Assembly: GCF_003003075.1 (NCBI RefSeq)
Contig: NZ_PVTX01000002.1
Coordinates: 62,001-126,000, forward strand
DNA length: 64,000 nucleotides
Direction of reading: 5' to 3'
Source of the DNA: Isoptericola halotolerans
GTDB lineage: Bacteria; Actinomycetota; Actinomycetes; Actinomycetales; Cellulomonadaceae
Shown here: one piece after another, positions 34,954-44,239 of the stretch
How positions within the stretch are numbered: position 1 is the first letter of the stretch
Layout of the letters: every line of letters starts with the position of its first letter
Made by a program: the position numbers and the translations under genes
The notes under the pieces: generated by a model
The model's input: the letters and a program-made list of their open reading frames with translations, nothing else
The model's database searches: none
What the model was told of the DNA's origin: nothing

Positions 34954-36594
34954 TCAGCCCAGGCCCCGCAGGACCCCCTCGACCGTCGCGGCCGATCTGC
35001 CGCCGGACGGGATGCCGCCGGCGTCGTGCTCGAGCAGGTGACCGTCGACCGCGACGAGACCGGTCGCGGCCTCGCCGTCCGCGCTCCAGCGGGTGCTGCC
35101 GTCGGCGAGGTCGAGCGCGACCAGACGGGGATCGCCCGGGACCACGACCGCGACCACCGTGCCGTCGGTGACCGCCCCGCCGGTACCCGGCACGCCGTAG
35201 CCCCCCGCGCCCTCGACGAGGTCGTCCCGGGACCAGAGCTCCTCCCCGGTGGCCAGGTCGAGGCCCGTCAGACCCGAGGCCTCGCCGGACACGACGACGG
35301 TCCCACCGGCGCGGGCGAGCACGTCCCACACCGTCATGTCCTTCGTCCACAGGCGCTCGCCGGACCTGTCGAAGGCAGCCAGCGCACCGTCGCCGTCGTG
35401 GGCGACGAACGGGCCCTCGGTCCCGTCGGTGGCGTGCGGCTCGAGGACGAACCCCGGCAGGACGACGTCGTCGTCCGCGTCGTCGCCGGAGATGATCCGG
35501 GTGCCCTCCTCGGTGTACTCCAGCAGGTCACCGTCGACCGTCCGCCGCGGGAAGGCGTCCTGCACCGTGCCGTCGGCGGCGATCCATACGCCGAGACCGC
35601 AGAACGACAGCGCCGTGCCCGCGGGCTCCGCACCGAGATGCGCGGTCAACCAGACCTGCCCTCCCGGCTCGTCGCTCCAGCTGCCCAGGCCGCAGCCCTC
35701 CAGGTCGTCCCGCCCCACCTCGAGCGTCTCCTCGGCCCGGACCTCCCCGGTCCGCGCGTCCTCGATCCGCAGGACGGGGTCCCGCCAGGTGCCCTCCGCG
35801 CGATGCTCCTCCAGCACGGCGAACGCCTCGGCGGGGGAGATCGCGGAGTCCAGGACCAGGTCGCTCCGCTCGAGGACGGCGACCGCACCGCCGGCGGCGG
35901 GCACCGCCGCCCGCACGTGGCCGTCCCCCTGGCCCGCCATCTGCTCGTCCTGGGTCGTCGCCGCGGGCCCGATGTCCCGCTGACCGAGCACGTCACCGCT
36001 CGCGTCGACGACGGTCACCGTCCGGGACGGTGCCCCGCTGAGGCAGACGATGCGGTCCACCGGCCTGGTCAGATCGGCGGGTGTCCGCTGCCGCGGGCCG
36101 CAGTCGGGCTGGACGCCCAGGTCGTGGCGCCACACCTCGGCGCCGCTGGCGGCCTCGACCGCCAGCACCTCCGACCCGGCGGTGGTGACGACCACGCCGC
36201 CGGGCAGCACGGCCAGCACCCCGTGGTCGCTCGCCACCTCCCAGGTCGGCTCCACCGGGGCCGACAGATCCACGACGCCGCCGGGTGCGGCCGCCAGACG
36301 CTCGGCGTGCTCGGTGTCGAGGTGGTGGTCGACGGCGACGGCCGCGCCGGTGCCGAGCACCAGGACCGCGGCGGTGGCGGTCACGGTGATCCGCCGGGCC
36401 CGCCGCGGGACCGCGCTCCAGCGGCGAGCGGCGGGCCGGCCGACCCGGCGGACGAACCAGCCGTCGCCCTGCCCGGGGCCGGCCGGGCCGTGCGGGCCGT
36501 GCGGGCCGGCCGGCGCGCCGCCGTCGGCCCCCTCGGTCTCGTTGTCGGACGAGACGTCGAAGGAGACCATGCCGGGGTCACGTCGTCGGGCCAC
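34954..36594 (-). CDS. membrane-anchored PQQ-like beta-propeller protein, paralogue C
   Basis: 546 residues with the same plan as B: identical 17-residue start, a Gly/Pro/His run (GPHGPHGPAGPGQGDG), a transmembrane helix (RITVTATAAVLVLGTGAAVAV) and an extracytoplasmic propeller (VEAASGAEVWRHDLG, LDLATGEELWSRDD, LDLADGSTRWSADG). Three copies in a row with paired Cys sites suggest surface-exposed scaffolds. It lies 47 bases downstream of the ABC permease gene on the same strand, so it may belong to the kinase/regulator/exporter unit. Confidence 0.8.
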   Translation of the reverse strand: MARRRDPGMVSFDVSSDNETEGADGGAPAGPHGPHGPAGPGQGDGWFVRRVGRPAARRWSAVPRRARRITVTATAAVLVLGTGAAVAVDHHLDTEHAERLAAAPGGVVDLSAPVEPTWEVASDHGVLAVLPGGVVVTTAGSEVLAVEAASGAEVWRHDLGVQPDCGPRQRTPADLTRPVDRIVCLSGAPSRTVTVVDASGDVLGQRDIGPAATTQDEQMAGQGDGHVRAAVPAAGGAVAVLERSDLVLDSAISPAEAFAVLEEHRAEGTWRDPVLRIEDARTGEVRAEETLEVGRDDLEGCGLGSWSDEPGGQVWLTAHLGAEPAGTALSFCGLGVWIAADGTVQDAFPRRTVDGDLLEYTEEGTRIISGDDADDDVVLPGFVLEPHATDGTEGPFVAHDGDGALAAFDRSGERLWTKDMTVWDVLARAGGTVVVSGEASGLTGLDLATGEELWSRDDLVEGAGGYGVPGTGGAVTDGTVVAVVVPGDPRLVALDLADGSTRWSADGEAATGLVAVDGHLLEHDAGGIPSGGRSAATVEGVLRGLG

Positions 36595-36641
36595 CAGGGC
36601 AACGTACCAACCAGCGGCTGGTCACGAACCCCATGTGCAGG

Positions 36642-37874
36642 TCAGGCCTCCGCGCGCAGCGCCTGCTTCCAGGAGATCCGGCCGCCGGTCTGCATCAGCG
36701 CCCCGCGGAACGCGCGCTCGGAGACCAGCAGGGCCAGCACCGCGAACGCCGCCAGGATCAGCAGCGAGACCACCGGCTCCCACCACGACGTGTCGCCCGA
36801 CAGCACCCGCGCCGGCATCGCGACCACGTTGGCGACCGGGACGTACGACAGCACCGTGAGGAAGGAGCCCGAGGCCGTGAACGTCAGGAAGTAGACGCCC
36901 ATCACCAGCATCGTCATCGGCGTGGAGGTGTACTGCAGGTCCTCGGACCTGCTGGCCAGCGCCCCGGCCACCGCGTAGAGCGCGGCCAGCGCGAGGAAGC
37001 CCACCGTGAAGAACACGACGAACCAGATCAGCGACGTCGACAGCGCGGGCAGCGCGATCGCGATCGGGCTGACGGCCACGGCGGCCAGCCCCACGGCCGC
37101 GAACAGCAGGTTCTGCCCCGCCGCGATCACGGAGCTGCCCACGATCTTGCCGGCCAGGAGCTGGCGCAGCGGCACCGCCGTCGCGATGATCTCCACCAGC
37201 CGCGACTGCTTCTCCTCGACCACCGAGCTCGCGATCATCATCCCCGAACCGATCGCGCCGGCGAAGAAGAGGAACGACAGGGCGAAGCTCGCGAAGAACA
37301 GCGTGTCCTCGCCCATCGCGTCCGGGTCCAGCGCCTCCGTGGTGAGCGCGGCGCCCTCCGACAGCTCCGCCGGAGTGGTCCCGGCGGCCTCGGCGTTGGC
37401 CGCCAGCACCTCCTGCTCGACGGCGGTACCCACCAGGCGGGAGACGGTGCTGTCCGGCTGACCCTCGCCCGCCAGCACCCAGCCGTCGCCGCCCGGGTGC
37501 AGCCACACGTCCGCGTCGCCCGCGGACAGCGCGGCGCGCGCCGCGTCGTCGTCGGCCACCTCGAGGAGCTCGAGCTCGGTGCTGCCGCCCTCCGCGTCGG
37601 CCAGCTCGGCCGCCGCCGTCGCCGACGCGACCGCCGTGGCGTCGGAACCCGCCACCGCGACCGTGTACGTGTCGACCCGGGTGGACTGCCACGTGAAGAA
37701 CGCGGCGAGCAGGGCGATCACGGCGAGGGAGACCAGCAGACCGATGACGAACGCCTTGTTCATCACCCGGGTCACGATCTCGCGCTGCGCCACCAGGAGC
37801 CAGGCGCCCCGGGAGCCGTCGTCCGGCGGTTCCTGGGCCGGCGCGTTCGAGGAGTTCTGCCTCACGGTGGTCAT
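36642..37874 (-). CDS. ABC-2 type permease, NatB/YhaP-like
   Basis: 410 residues. N-terminal helix (AFVIGLLVSLAVIALLAAFFTW), a large external loop of about 150 residues, then five or six C-terminal helices (LFFASFALSFLFFAGAIGSGMM, LIWFVVFFTVGFLALAALY, LLILAAFAVLALLVSE) with VVEEKQSRLVEII, the signature of the Na+ exporter NatB/YhaP family. It is coupled to the ATPase upstream by an ATGA overlap. Together they probably export Na+, a peptide or an antibiotic; the family does not settle which. Confidence 0.9.
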   Translation of the reverse strand: MTTVRQNSSNAPAQEPPDDGSRGAWLLVAQREIVTRVMNKAFVIGLLVSLAVIALLAAFFTWQSTRVDTYTVAVAGSDATAVASATAAAELADAEGGSTELELLEVADDDAARAALSAGDADVWLHPGGDGWVLAGEGQPDSTVSRLVGTAVEQEVLAANAEAAGTTPAELSEGAALTTEALDPDAMGEDTLFFASFALSFLFFAGAIGSGMMIASSVVEEKQSRLVEIIATAVPLRQLLAGKIVGSSVIAAGQNLLFAAVGLAAVAVSPIAIALPALSTSLIWFVVFFTVGFLALAALYAVAGALASRSEDLQYTSTPMTMLVMGVYFLTFTASGSFLTVLSYVPVANVVAMPARVLSGDTSWWEPVVSLLILAAFAVLALLVSERAFRGALMQTGGRISWKQALRAEA

Positions 37875-38758
37875 GCCGTCACCTCACGGTAGATCTGGGC
37901 CAGGGAAGGCCGGACGGGGCTGAGCTCGCGGACCTGGCCGCGCTCCAGGGCGGTGGCGAGCAGGCGCTGCGTGGTGGCGTCGTCGGCGAGCTCGACCAGC
38001 GCCGTCGGACCGTCGACGTCCACGGCATGCACGCCGGGCACCCCGCGCACCCACCCGGCGTCGGAGTCGAGGACCAGCCGGTGGCGCACCGTGCCCGCCT
38101 CCTGCAGCTCGGCGGGCGTGCCGTCGGCGACGACCTCGCCCGTGCGCAGGATGACGAGCCGCTCGCAGAGGCGCTCGACCAGGTCGAGCTGGTGCGAGCT
38201 GAACAGCACCGGGACGCCGCGAGCGGTGTGCTCACGCAGCAGGTCGACCATGCCGTCGACGGCCGCCGGGTCCAGGCCGGAGAACGGCTCGTCGAGGATG
38301 AGGGCACGCGGCCGGCCCATGAGCGCCGCCGTGATCTGCACGCGCTGCTGGTTGCCCAGGCTGAGCTTCTCGACGTGGTCCTTGGCCCGCTCGGCCAGCC
38401 CGAGCCGGTCGAGGTGCTCCATCGCCTCGGTCCGGGCGGCCGCGGCCGGGATGCCGCGCAGCCTCGCCAGGTAGACGAGCTGGTCGATGGCGGGCTGCTT
38501 CGGGTAGAGGCCGCGCTCCTCGGGCATGTACCCGAACGTGCGGCGGTCGGCGCGGGTCACGGGTGCCCCGCCGAACCGCACCTCACCCGAGGTGATCGAC
38601 AGGACGCCCATCATCATGCGCATGGTGGTGGTCTTGCCGGCACCGTTGGAGCCGACGAACCCGGTGAGCATCCCTCCGGGCGCCTGGAAGGAGACCGCGT
38701 CGACGGCGCGGCGGTCTCCGAAGGTTCTGGTCAGGTCGTGGACCTCGAGCGTGGTCAT
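37871..38758 (-). CDS. ABC transporter ATP-binding protein, NatA-like
   Basis: 295 residues. Walker A GSNGAGKTT, signature LSLGNQQRVQITAAL (the second position is an SLGNQQ variant typical of NatA-like ATPases), Walker B ALILDEPFSGLDP, and H-loop FSSHQLDLVERL. The EERGLYPK element after the Q-loop (MPEERGLYPKQP) is also diagnostic of the NatA/YhaQ group. The C-terminal 75 residues are a regulatory extension. It lies 125 bases downstream of the response regulator gene. Confidence 0.93.
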   Translation of the reverse strand: MTTLEVHDLTRTFGDRRAVDAVSFQAPGGMLTGFVGSNGAGKTTTMRMMMGVLSITSGEVRFGGAPVTRADRRTFGYMPEERGLYPKQPAIDQLVYLARLRGIPAAAARTEAMEHLDRLGLAERAKDHVEKLSLGNQQRVQITAALMGRPRALILDEPFSGLDPAAVDGMVDLLREHTARGVPVLFSSHQLDLVERLCERLVILRTGEVVADGTPAELQEAGTVRHRLVLDSDAGWVRGVPGVHAVDVDGPTALVELADDATTQRLLATALERGQVRELSPVRPSLAQIYREVTA

Positions 38759-38883
38759 GGCACCGACGCTACGGAACCAGGCCCCGGCGCGGATCCGCCG
38801 CCAGACGGAATCGCCTGTCTCCCCCGCGAGACGGACCGCCGTCGTGCTGGTGCAGCCATCCAGGCGTGATGCCGGACGTTCCG

Positions 38884-39591
38884 CTACGTCACCCCGTGCT
38901 GGTGGACGTAGACCACCGCCTGCACCCGGTCGCGCAGGTGCAGCTTCGACAGCACGCTGGACACGTGCGTCTTGACGGTGGCCTCGCCGAGGAACAGCTC
39001 GGCCGCGATCTCCGCGTTGGACAGCCCTCGTCCCACGTGCACCAGCACCTCGCGCTCGCGGGGTGTCAGGAGCTGCACACCGGGCGCCGACGCCGGTGCA
39101 CCGGTCGGGTGCGGGACCGCGGCCGGGGAGGATCCGACCGCACCGGCCGGTGAGTCGCCGGACGCCGCCGAGCCCCGGCCCACCATCCTGTCCACCACGC
39201 GGCGCGTCACCTGGGGAGACAGGAGCGCCTGGCCCTCGGCCACGGTGCGCACCGCCTCGACGAGGTGCTCGGCGTCGGAGTTCTTCAGGAGGAACCCGGA
39301 CGCACCCGCGCCGAGGGCGTCGAACACGTAGGCGTCGTCGTCGAACGTGGTCAGGACCAGCACCCGGGACAGGTCCTGCGCCACGATCTCCCGCGTCGCC
39401 TCGATCCCGTCCATGACGGGCATCTGCACGTCCATGAGGACGACGTCCGGCCGCAGCCTGCGGGCCGCCTCGACGGCCTGGGCGCCGTCGGCCGCCTCGC
39501 CGACCACCTCGAGGTCGTCCTCCACCGACAGGATGAGACGGAACCCCGACCGGACCAGCGCCTGGTCGTCCACCAGCAGGACGGTGGTCAT
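38884..39591 (-). CDS. NarL/LuxR-type response regulator
   Basis: 235 residues. Receiver with [18 protein letters not shown], phospho-Asp in [17 protein letters not shown] and Lys in [10 protein letters not shown]; a long Ala/Gly/Pro/Ser linker ([20 protein letters not shown]) of about 40 residues; LuxR domain [20 protein letters not shown] then [23 protein letters not shown]. Its ATG overlaps the kinase stop by ATGA. Likely target: the adjoining ABC exporter and possibly the PQQ-like genes. Confidence 0.93.
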   Translation of the reverse strand: MTTVLLVDDQALVRSGFRLILSVEDDLEVVGEAADGAQAVEAARRLRPDVVLMDVQMPVMDGIEATREIVAQDLSRVLVLTTFDDDAYVFDALGAGASGFLLKNSDAEHLVEAVRTVAEGQALLSPQVTRRVVDRMVGRGSAASGDSPAGAVGSSPAAVPHPTGAPASAPGVQLLTPREREVLVHVGRGLSNAEIAAELFLGEATVKTHVSSVLSKLHLRDRVQAVVYVHQHGVT

Positions 39592-40964
39592 GACTCCTCC
39601 AGCGGCAGGGGCAGGCGGACGCGCACACGGTACCCACCCGTGACGCGGGGGCCGATCTCCGCCACCCCGTGGTGCGTCGCGACCCGCTCACGGATGCCCA
39701 CGAGCCCCAGGCCCGAGCCCGACGACCCGGGCCGGGCGCGGCCGTCGTCGATCACCTCGACCTCGGCGTACCCGCCGCGGAACCGGGCGTCGTCGGCGGC
39801 CGGGCGCCGGTCGACCCGCACGGTGACGCTCGCGGCACGCGCCGTGGAGTGCTTGCGGACGTTGGCCAGCGCCTCCTGCGCCGTGCGGAACAGGCTGAGA
39901 CCCATCGGCCCGGACACCGCCTCCTCCGCACCCGCCGGTTCGGCGACCAGCGCGTAGGTCACCTCGAGCCCGCCGTCCGCGCCGGCCAGCCGCTCGATGT
40001 CGGCGATCCCCGGCTCGGGCGAGCGGTCCCCGCCGCCCGCCGTGCCGCCGTCGTCCCCGATGTCGCGCAGCGTGCCGACCAGCCCGCGCATCTGCTCGAC
40101 GGCGTCGCGCGAGGCCGCTTCGATCGTGCTCAGCGGCACCGCCGCAGAGCCGGGGTCCTTGGCCAGCAGGCGCCGCGCGGCCGCGGCCTGGATGCCGATG
40201 ACCGACACGTGGTGCGCGACGACGTCGTGCAGCTCGCGCGCGATGCGCAGCCTCTCGGTGACGACGGCGCGGCGGCCGAGCTCCTCGGCCTGCCGCTCGA
40301 TGGTGGCGGCCTGCTCCGCGAGCTGGGCGCGCCGCCGGGCGGCGTGCCACGTGACCTGGCCGAGGGCGATGGCCCCGAGGAAGTAGGCGATGTTCGTCAG
40401 CCAGGTCTGGGCGATCATCGCGTCGAGGGGCGACAGGAACCCCGGCGGGTCGTCGAGCAGGCCCTCGCTCTCGGCGTACTGCTGCATGCCGGTGCTGACC
40501 GCCACCTGCCAGAACAGCCAGCCGAACATCGCGGCCAGGCAGACGGCGACCACGATGAGCATCGCGCGGCGGTCACGGGCCCAGGCCACCGCCGTGTAGA
40601 GCGTCATGAAGTACACGACCTGCAGCACCTGGCTCAGCGGGACCACCGGCACGGTCAGACCGACCAGCAGGAAGTGCGCGTAGACGACGGCGAGCACCGT
40701 CAGGGGGTACCGGCGCCGGACCACGAGCGGCAGGGCGCCCGCCCCCGCCAGCACGTAGAGCAGCCAGGCCGGGCTGTCGTCGGACTGGGCGAGGTAGCCC
40801 GCCGAGCGGGTCAGCTCCATGCCGCCGACGGCGAGGACGGTGAGCGCCAGGCCGAGCCACACGTCGCGGCGGTAGGCCGTGGGCGGGTCGGCGGGGACTC
40901 TCTCGAAGTCGGCGTCGACGCCGAACCACTCGGCGATCACCTCGGCGGGGTGGGGGCGCGGCAT
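39588..40964 (-). CDS. sensor histidine kinase, HisKA_3 class
   Basis: 458 residues. A cytoplasmic N-terminus, about six transmembrane segments (residues about 35-200, including [20 protein letters not shown] and [18 protein letters not shown]), a coiled linker, phosphorylation helix [20 protein letters not shown] with the phospho-His, and an ATPase domain with [12 protein letters not shown] (N-box) and [13 protein letters not shown] (G-box). First gene of the kinase-regulator-ATPase-permease set. Its promoter must lie in the 99-base gap shared with the divergent hydrolase gene. Confidence 0.92.
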   Translation of the reverse strand: MPRPHPAEVIAEWFGVDADFERVPADPPTAYRRDVWLGLALTVLAVGGMELTRSAGYLAQSDDSPAWLLYVLAGAGALPLVVRRRYPLTVLAVVYAHFLLVGLTVPVVPLSQVLQVVYFMTLYTAVAWARDRRAMLIVVAVCLAAMFGWLFWQVAVSTGMQQYAESEGLLDDPPGFLSPLDAMIAQTWLTNIAYFLGAIALGQVTWHAARRRAQLAEQAATIERQAEELGRRAVVTERLRIARELHDVVAHHVSVIGIQAAAARRLLAKDPGSAAVPLSTIEAASRDAVEQMRGLVGTLRDIGDDGGTAGGGDRSPEPGIADIERLAGADGGLEVTYALVAEPAGAEEAVSGPMGLSLFRTAQEALANVRKHSTARAASVTVRVDRRPAADDARFRGGYAEVEVIDDGRARPGSSGSGLGLVGIRERVATHHGVAEIGPRVTGGYRVRVRLPLPLEES

Positions 40965-41063
40965 CCCCTCAGCCTAGGGAGTCGGCGGTGCGGCGGGATC
41001 CGTCGCACGACGGAGGCGCCGGCCCGCCGGGTGGGTCGGCCGGCCCCGTGCCAGCCTGTGGCC

Positions 41064-41900
41064 ATGACGTCCTTCTGGATCTGCCGGACCTGCGCCGTCG
41101 AGCACGCGACACGGCCCGAGGTCTGCGCGATCTGCGCCGACGAGCGCCAGTGGGTCCCGGCGTCGGGCCAGTCCTGGACCACGCTGGACGAGCTCGCCGC
41201 CGAGGGCCGGCACATCGAGGTCGAGGAGCTGGAGCCCGACCTGTTCGGGCTGCAGACCACGCCCGGCGTCGGGATCGGGCAGCAGGCCAAGCTCCTGCGC
41301 ACCCCGGCCGGGTCGCTGCTGTGGGACCCGCTGGGCTTCGTGGACGACGACGGCGCCGCGGCCGTGCGCGACCTCGCCGGCATCGCGGGTGTCGTCGCCG
41401 TGGCGGCGAGCCATCCGCACATGTTCGGGGTGCAGGTGGAGTGGAGCCGGCGCCTCGCGGGCGACGCCGGACCGGTCCCGGTCCTGGTCGCCGAGGCCGA
41501 CGCCGGCTGGGTCGCCCGCCCGGACGACTCGATCGTGCCGTGGTCCGGCGAGCGGGAGGTGCTCCCCGGGGTGACGCTCAGCCAGCCGGGCGGGCACTTC
41601 CCGGGTTCCGCCGTCGTCCACTGGGCCGCGGGGGCGGGCGGCCGGGGCGTGCTGCTGTCGGGCGACACGATCTTCGCGAACCCGGACCGCACGGCGAGCT
41701 TCCTGCGCAGCTACCCGAACCGCATCCCGCTGTCGGGGGCGGTGGCGCTGCGGGTCGCCGGGCACGTGGCCCGGCGACCCTTCGACCGGATGTACAACAA
41801 CTTCGACGGCGTGATCCCGGCCGACGCGCGCGCCGTCGTGCTGAGATCAGCACGACGGCACGCGGCATGGGTGCGCGGGGACTTCGACCACCTCACGTGA
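41064..41900 (+). CDS. metallo-beta-lactamase-fold-like protein with N-terminal zinc ribbon
   Basis: 278 residues. The start MTSFWICRTCAVEHATRPEV followed by CAICADERQW holds two CxxC pairs that likely bind zinc or iron as a rubredoxin-like knuckle. The rest resembles the metallo-beta-lactamase fold: LRTPAGSLLWDPLGFVDDDG, VVAVAASHPHMFG, QPGGHFPGSAVVHW and LLSGDTIFANPDR. The usual HxHxDH is reduced to SHPHMFG, so the active site is atypical, as in a group of uncharacterised actinobacterial proteins. Substrate unknown. A perfect 16-base palindrome CACCTCACGTGAGGTG spans the stop codon (41889-41904). Confidence 0.75.
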   Translation: MTSFWICRTCAVEHATRPEVCAICADERQWVPASGQSWTTLDELAAEGRHIEVEELEPDLFGLQTTPGVGIGQQAKLLRTPAGSLLWDPLGFVDDDGAAAVRDLAGIAGVVAVAASHPHMFGVQVEWSRRLAGDAGPVPVLVAEADAGWVARPDDSIVPWSGEREVLPGVTLSQPGGHFPGSAVVHWAAGAGGRGVLLSGDTIFANPDRTASFLRSYPNRIPLSGAVALRVAGHVARRPFDRMYNNFDGVIPADARAVVLRSARRHAAWVRGDFDHLT

Positions 41901-41925
41901 GGTGTCGCGCGGGGCGCCGCACGGA

Positions 41926-43299
41926 TCAGTGGTCGTGGTCCTCGTCGGCGTGCTCGTCCTCCGCGTGCTCGTCCTCCGCGTGCTCGTCCTCCGCGTGCTC
42001 GTCCTCGGCGTGGTCGTCCTCGCCCTCCGCGTGGTCGTGCTCGGGCTCGGGCTCGCCGAGCGCGCCGGCGATCTCGTTCGGCGTGACGCCGAGCTCGCCG
42101 GTGGCCCAGACCTCGCCCTCGACAAGGTCCACCGCGTGGATCGCGTCGTTCGCCGGGTCGGTGACGTAGACGGAACCGTCGAGCGTGAGCACGGCCGGGC
42201 GCGGCTCCTGCCACTCCATCGGCTCCTCCCACTCGTCCAGCACCGGGATGGACGCGGTGATCTCCGCGGTCTCCGGGTCGATGACCTGCAGGTCGCCGTC
42301 GGTGGTGAGCACCAGCGCCTCGCCGTCGTCGCCGCGGGCGAGCGACCGGAACGTGTACGAGGCCGGCAGCTCGACGAGCTCCAGGCTCGCGTCGCGGGTG
42401 TCGATCAGGCTGACGGTCGTGGGGCGCTCGAGCTCGGCGTCCGGGTCGGTCTTGTAGTCGCCGAGCATGATCGGCGACGCCTCGGTGCCGGCCTGGTTGC
42501 CGATGCGGGAGTAGTCGTCCGGCGTCTCGACCTTCGTGACCGTGCCGTCGGCGTAGATCAGCGCGCCGTCCTCGCACCCGACGACGACGGCCTCGCCCTC
42601 GGCCACGGCCTCCCCGTGCACCCCGGGGCAGTCGTCGCTGGCGACGATCTCCTCGCCGTCTGCGTCGAGGACGCGGACGGTGGAACGCTCGTCCTCGTTG
42701 CCGTCGGTGACCAGCAGCGAGCCGTCGCTCAGCGGGACGGCCACGCCGTGGTGGGCCTCGGGGAGCTGGACGTCCTCGACACCCTCCTGATGGGCGATCT
42801 CGGCGGACTCGACGAGCTGCACCAGGCCGGTGCCGTCGTCGAAGAGGGCGGTGACGCCGTCGTGCACCACGGCGTGGCCGGGCTGCTGCGCCGCGTAGGT
42901 CACGTCCGTGAGGTCCGGCGTGGCGGTGAAGTAGTGGAAGTGCTCGCCGTGCCCCTCGCCCCAGGTGCCGGTGTCGAGCACCTGGAACCCTCCGGTGGTC
43001 GAGACGAGCACGTGCCGGCCGTCACCGGCGGCGTTGAGCCGGTTGAAGCCGGCCAGCTCGAGGTCGGCGAGCTCCTCGAACGACTGGGCGTCGAGCACCT
43101 TGATGCCGCCGTCGTAGGTGACGGCGAGGCGCGGGCTGCGGCCCTGGACCTCGGTGGGCGCCGCGGGGGCCGACTCGTCGGCGGTGCTGCCCGCGGACCC
43201 GGCGGATGCCGGGTCCTCGGACTCGGTGGCGCAGGCCGCGACGAGCGCGAGCGGCAGGGCCAGGGCGAGCGCCGTGGCGGCGCGGGAACGGGAGCTCAT
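41926..43299 (-). CDS. aztD: AztD-like zinc chaperone lipoprotein with His/Asp/Glu-rich tail
   Basis: 457 residues. The lipoprotein signal ALALPLALVAACATESE is followed by a beta-propeller (RLAVTYDGGIKVLDAQSFEE, PDLTDVTYAAQQPGHAVVH, LPASYTFRSLARGDDGEALV) as in AztD, the extracytoplasmic chaperone that hands zinc to the AztC/AztABC importer. Ligand-rich spots include GEGHGEHFHYF. The last 45 residues are a tail of repeated EDEHA units ending DEDHDH, probably a zinc sponge coded by 15-base repeats. No aztABC genes are in the window, so it may serve a transporter elsewhere. Candidate Zur sites lie upstream. Confidence 0.82.
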   Translation of the reverse strand: MSSRSRAATALALALPLALVAACATESEDPASAGSAGSTADESAPAAPTEVQGRSPRLAVTYDGGIKVLDAQSFEELADLELAGFNRLNAAGDGRHVLVSTTGGFQVLDTGTWGEGHGEHFHYFTATPDLTDVTYAAQQPGHAVVHDGVTALFDDGTGLVQLVESAEIAHQEGVEDVQLPEAHHGVAVPLSDGSLLVTDGNEDERSTVRVLDADGEEIVASDDCPGVHGEAVAEGEAVVVGCEDGALIYADGTVTKVETPDDYSRIGNQAGTEASPIMLGDYKTDPDAELERPTTVSLIDTRDASLELVELPASYTFRSLARGDDGEALVLTTDGDLQVIDPETAEITASIPVLDEWEEPMEWQEPRPAVLTLDGSVYVTDPANDAIHAVDLVEGEVWATGELGVTPNEIAGALGEPEPEHDHAEGEDDHAEDEHAEDEHAEDEHAEDEHADEDHDH

Positions 43300-43336
43300 G
43301 GGTGGTGACTTTCCATCTCAGCGACAGGGGACCAGG

Positions 43337-43359
43337 ATGCGAACGAGAATCATTCGCAT
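43337..43359 (-). promoter_or_regulatory. candidate metal-regulator box 1 upstream of aztD
   Basis: ATGCGAACGAGAATCATTCGCAT has perfect 7-base inverted ends (ATGCGAA/TTCGCAT) and lies 38 bases before the aztD start. AATCATT in its centre resembles Fur-family operators. It matches the Zur consensus less well than the next box. Confidence 0.45.
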
Positions 43360-43384
43360 CATGCTCCGCCGAGTCAACCACGCA

Positions 43385-43399
43385 TGAGAACGGTTATCA
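43385..43399 (-). promoter_or_regulatory. candidate Zur box upstream of aztD
   Basis: TGAGAACGGTTATCA is a 7-1-7 inverted repeat (TGAGAAC and GTTATCA, one mismatch) close to the TGA-rich Zur/Fur-type boxes of actinobacteria. It lies 86 bases before the aztD start, between that gene and the ion-channel gene. Zinc-responsive repression is inferred from sequence and gene type only. Confidence 0.5.
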
Positions 43400-43417
43400 A
43401 GACGGGCCTCGTCCGGC

Positions 43418-44239
43418 TCAGCCGAGCGCGCGCTGGCGGCGCCCGGCGGCCAGACTGACGATGAGCGCCACGAAGACCACCAGGTACACCTGCCCGATGA
43501 TCGCCTCGCTGGTCGCGAGCAGCCGCCCGAGCGGCGTCACCGCCGCCAGGTCCCCGTAGCCCAGCGTCGTGATCGTGGTGAGGCTGAAGTACATGAACGA
43601 CGTCGTGGACTGCTCCGTGCCGAAGAAGTGTCCCTGCGTGACGTTGTCGACCGTGAGGAACGCGTAGTAGTAGGCCAGCGCGATCAGCAGGTAGGCCGAC
43701 ACCGCCCCCAGCAGCGTCGCCAGCGTCACGACGCGGTGCTGCACCAGCCGCCGCGCCACCACCACCGGGGCGCACGCCGCGATGAGCAGGAGCAGCGGTG
43801 GCGCCGACGTCACCTCGTCGGGCGTCTCGAGGACGAGGACCACCACCAGGGACAGCACGATCAGCGCGCCCACCAGCACGTAGCCCCAGCGGCGCCACCG
43901 CGCCCGCAGCCCGGACGCCCGCAGGGCGAGCGCGAGCGTCGCCCCCACCGTGAGGGTGGTCCCCAGCCCGGCCACCTGTGCGCCGACAGCCGCCGGCCCG
44001 GCGTGGATGTCGACCAGCGACAGCAGCGCCACCGTCAGGGCCGCCAGGACGAGCAGCAGCCCGAACCGGTCGACCCACCGCGAGCGCGGGTCGATGAACA
44101 GGTCGCCCTCCTCCGGCGGCTGCTGCCGGCGGGCGAAGAAGCCCCGCGGACCGTCCAGGTGCGGATCGACGCCAGCGTGCGGGTCAGCGTCGGTCCGCGG
44201 ATGGGCGTCCGGGTCGCCGCCCGCGTCGGGGCTGGTCAC
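43418..44239 (-). CDS. potassium-channel-like two-TM pore protein with N-terminal membrane domain
   Basis: 273 residues from a GTG. An acidic His/Asp N-terminus (DPDAHPRTDADPHAGVDPHL), about four helices, then the pore unit: LLIALAYYYAFLTVDNV, loop FMYFSLTTITTLGYGDLAAV carrying the TLGYGD selectivity filter, and VYLVVFVALIVSLAAG. TLGYGD is a K+-channel-type filter (TxGYG), so K+ selectivity is likely. No RCK or cyclic-nucleotide domain follows. Its GTG overlaps the stop of the YibE/F gene by four bases, so both proteins are probably made together. Confidence 0.82.
   Translation of the reverse strand: MTSPDAGGDPDAHPRTDADPHAGVDPHLDGPRGFFARRQQPPEEGDLFIDPRSRWVDRFGLLLVLAALTVALLSLVDIHAGPAAVGAQVAGLGTTLTVGATLALALRASGLRARWRRWGYVLVGALIVLSLVVVLVLETPDEVTSAPPLLLLIAACAPVVVARRLVQHRVVTLATLLGAVSAYLLIALAYYYAFLTVDNVTQGHFFGTEQSTTSFMYFSLTTITTLGYGDLAAVTPLGRLLATSEAIIGQVYLVVFVALIVSLAAGRRQRALG

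Noticed and set aside
36642-36650. Frameshift or pseudogene in the PQQ-like set
   Set aside because: All three frames are open with normal composition, membrane anchor and blade repeats, so none looks broken.
41889-41904. The CACCTCACGTGAGGTG palindrome at the metallo-hydrolase stop as a separate operator
   Set aside because: Perfect palindromes of this size that include a stop codon at a convergent junction are better read as a terminator; no regulator link is visible.
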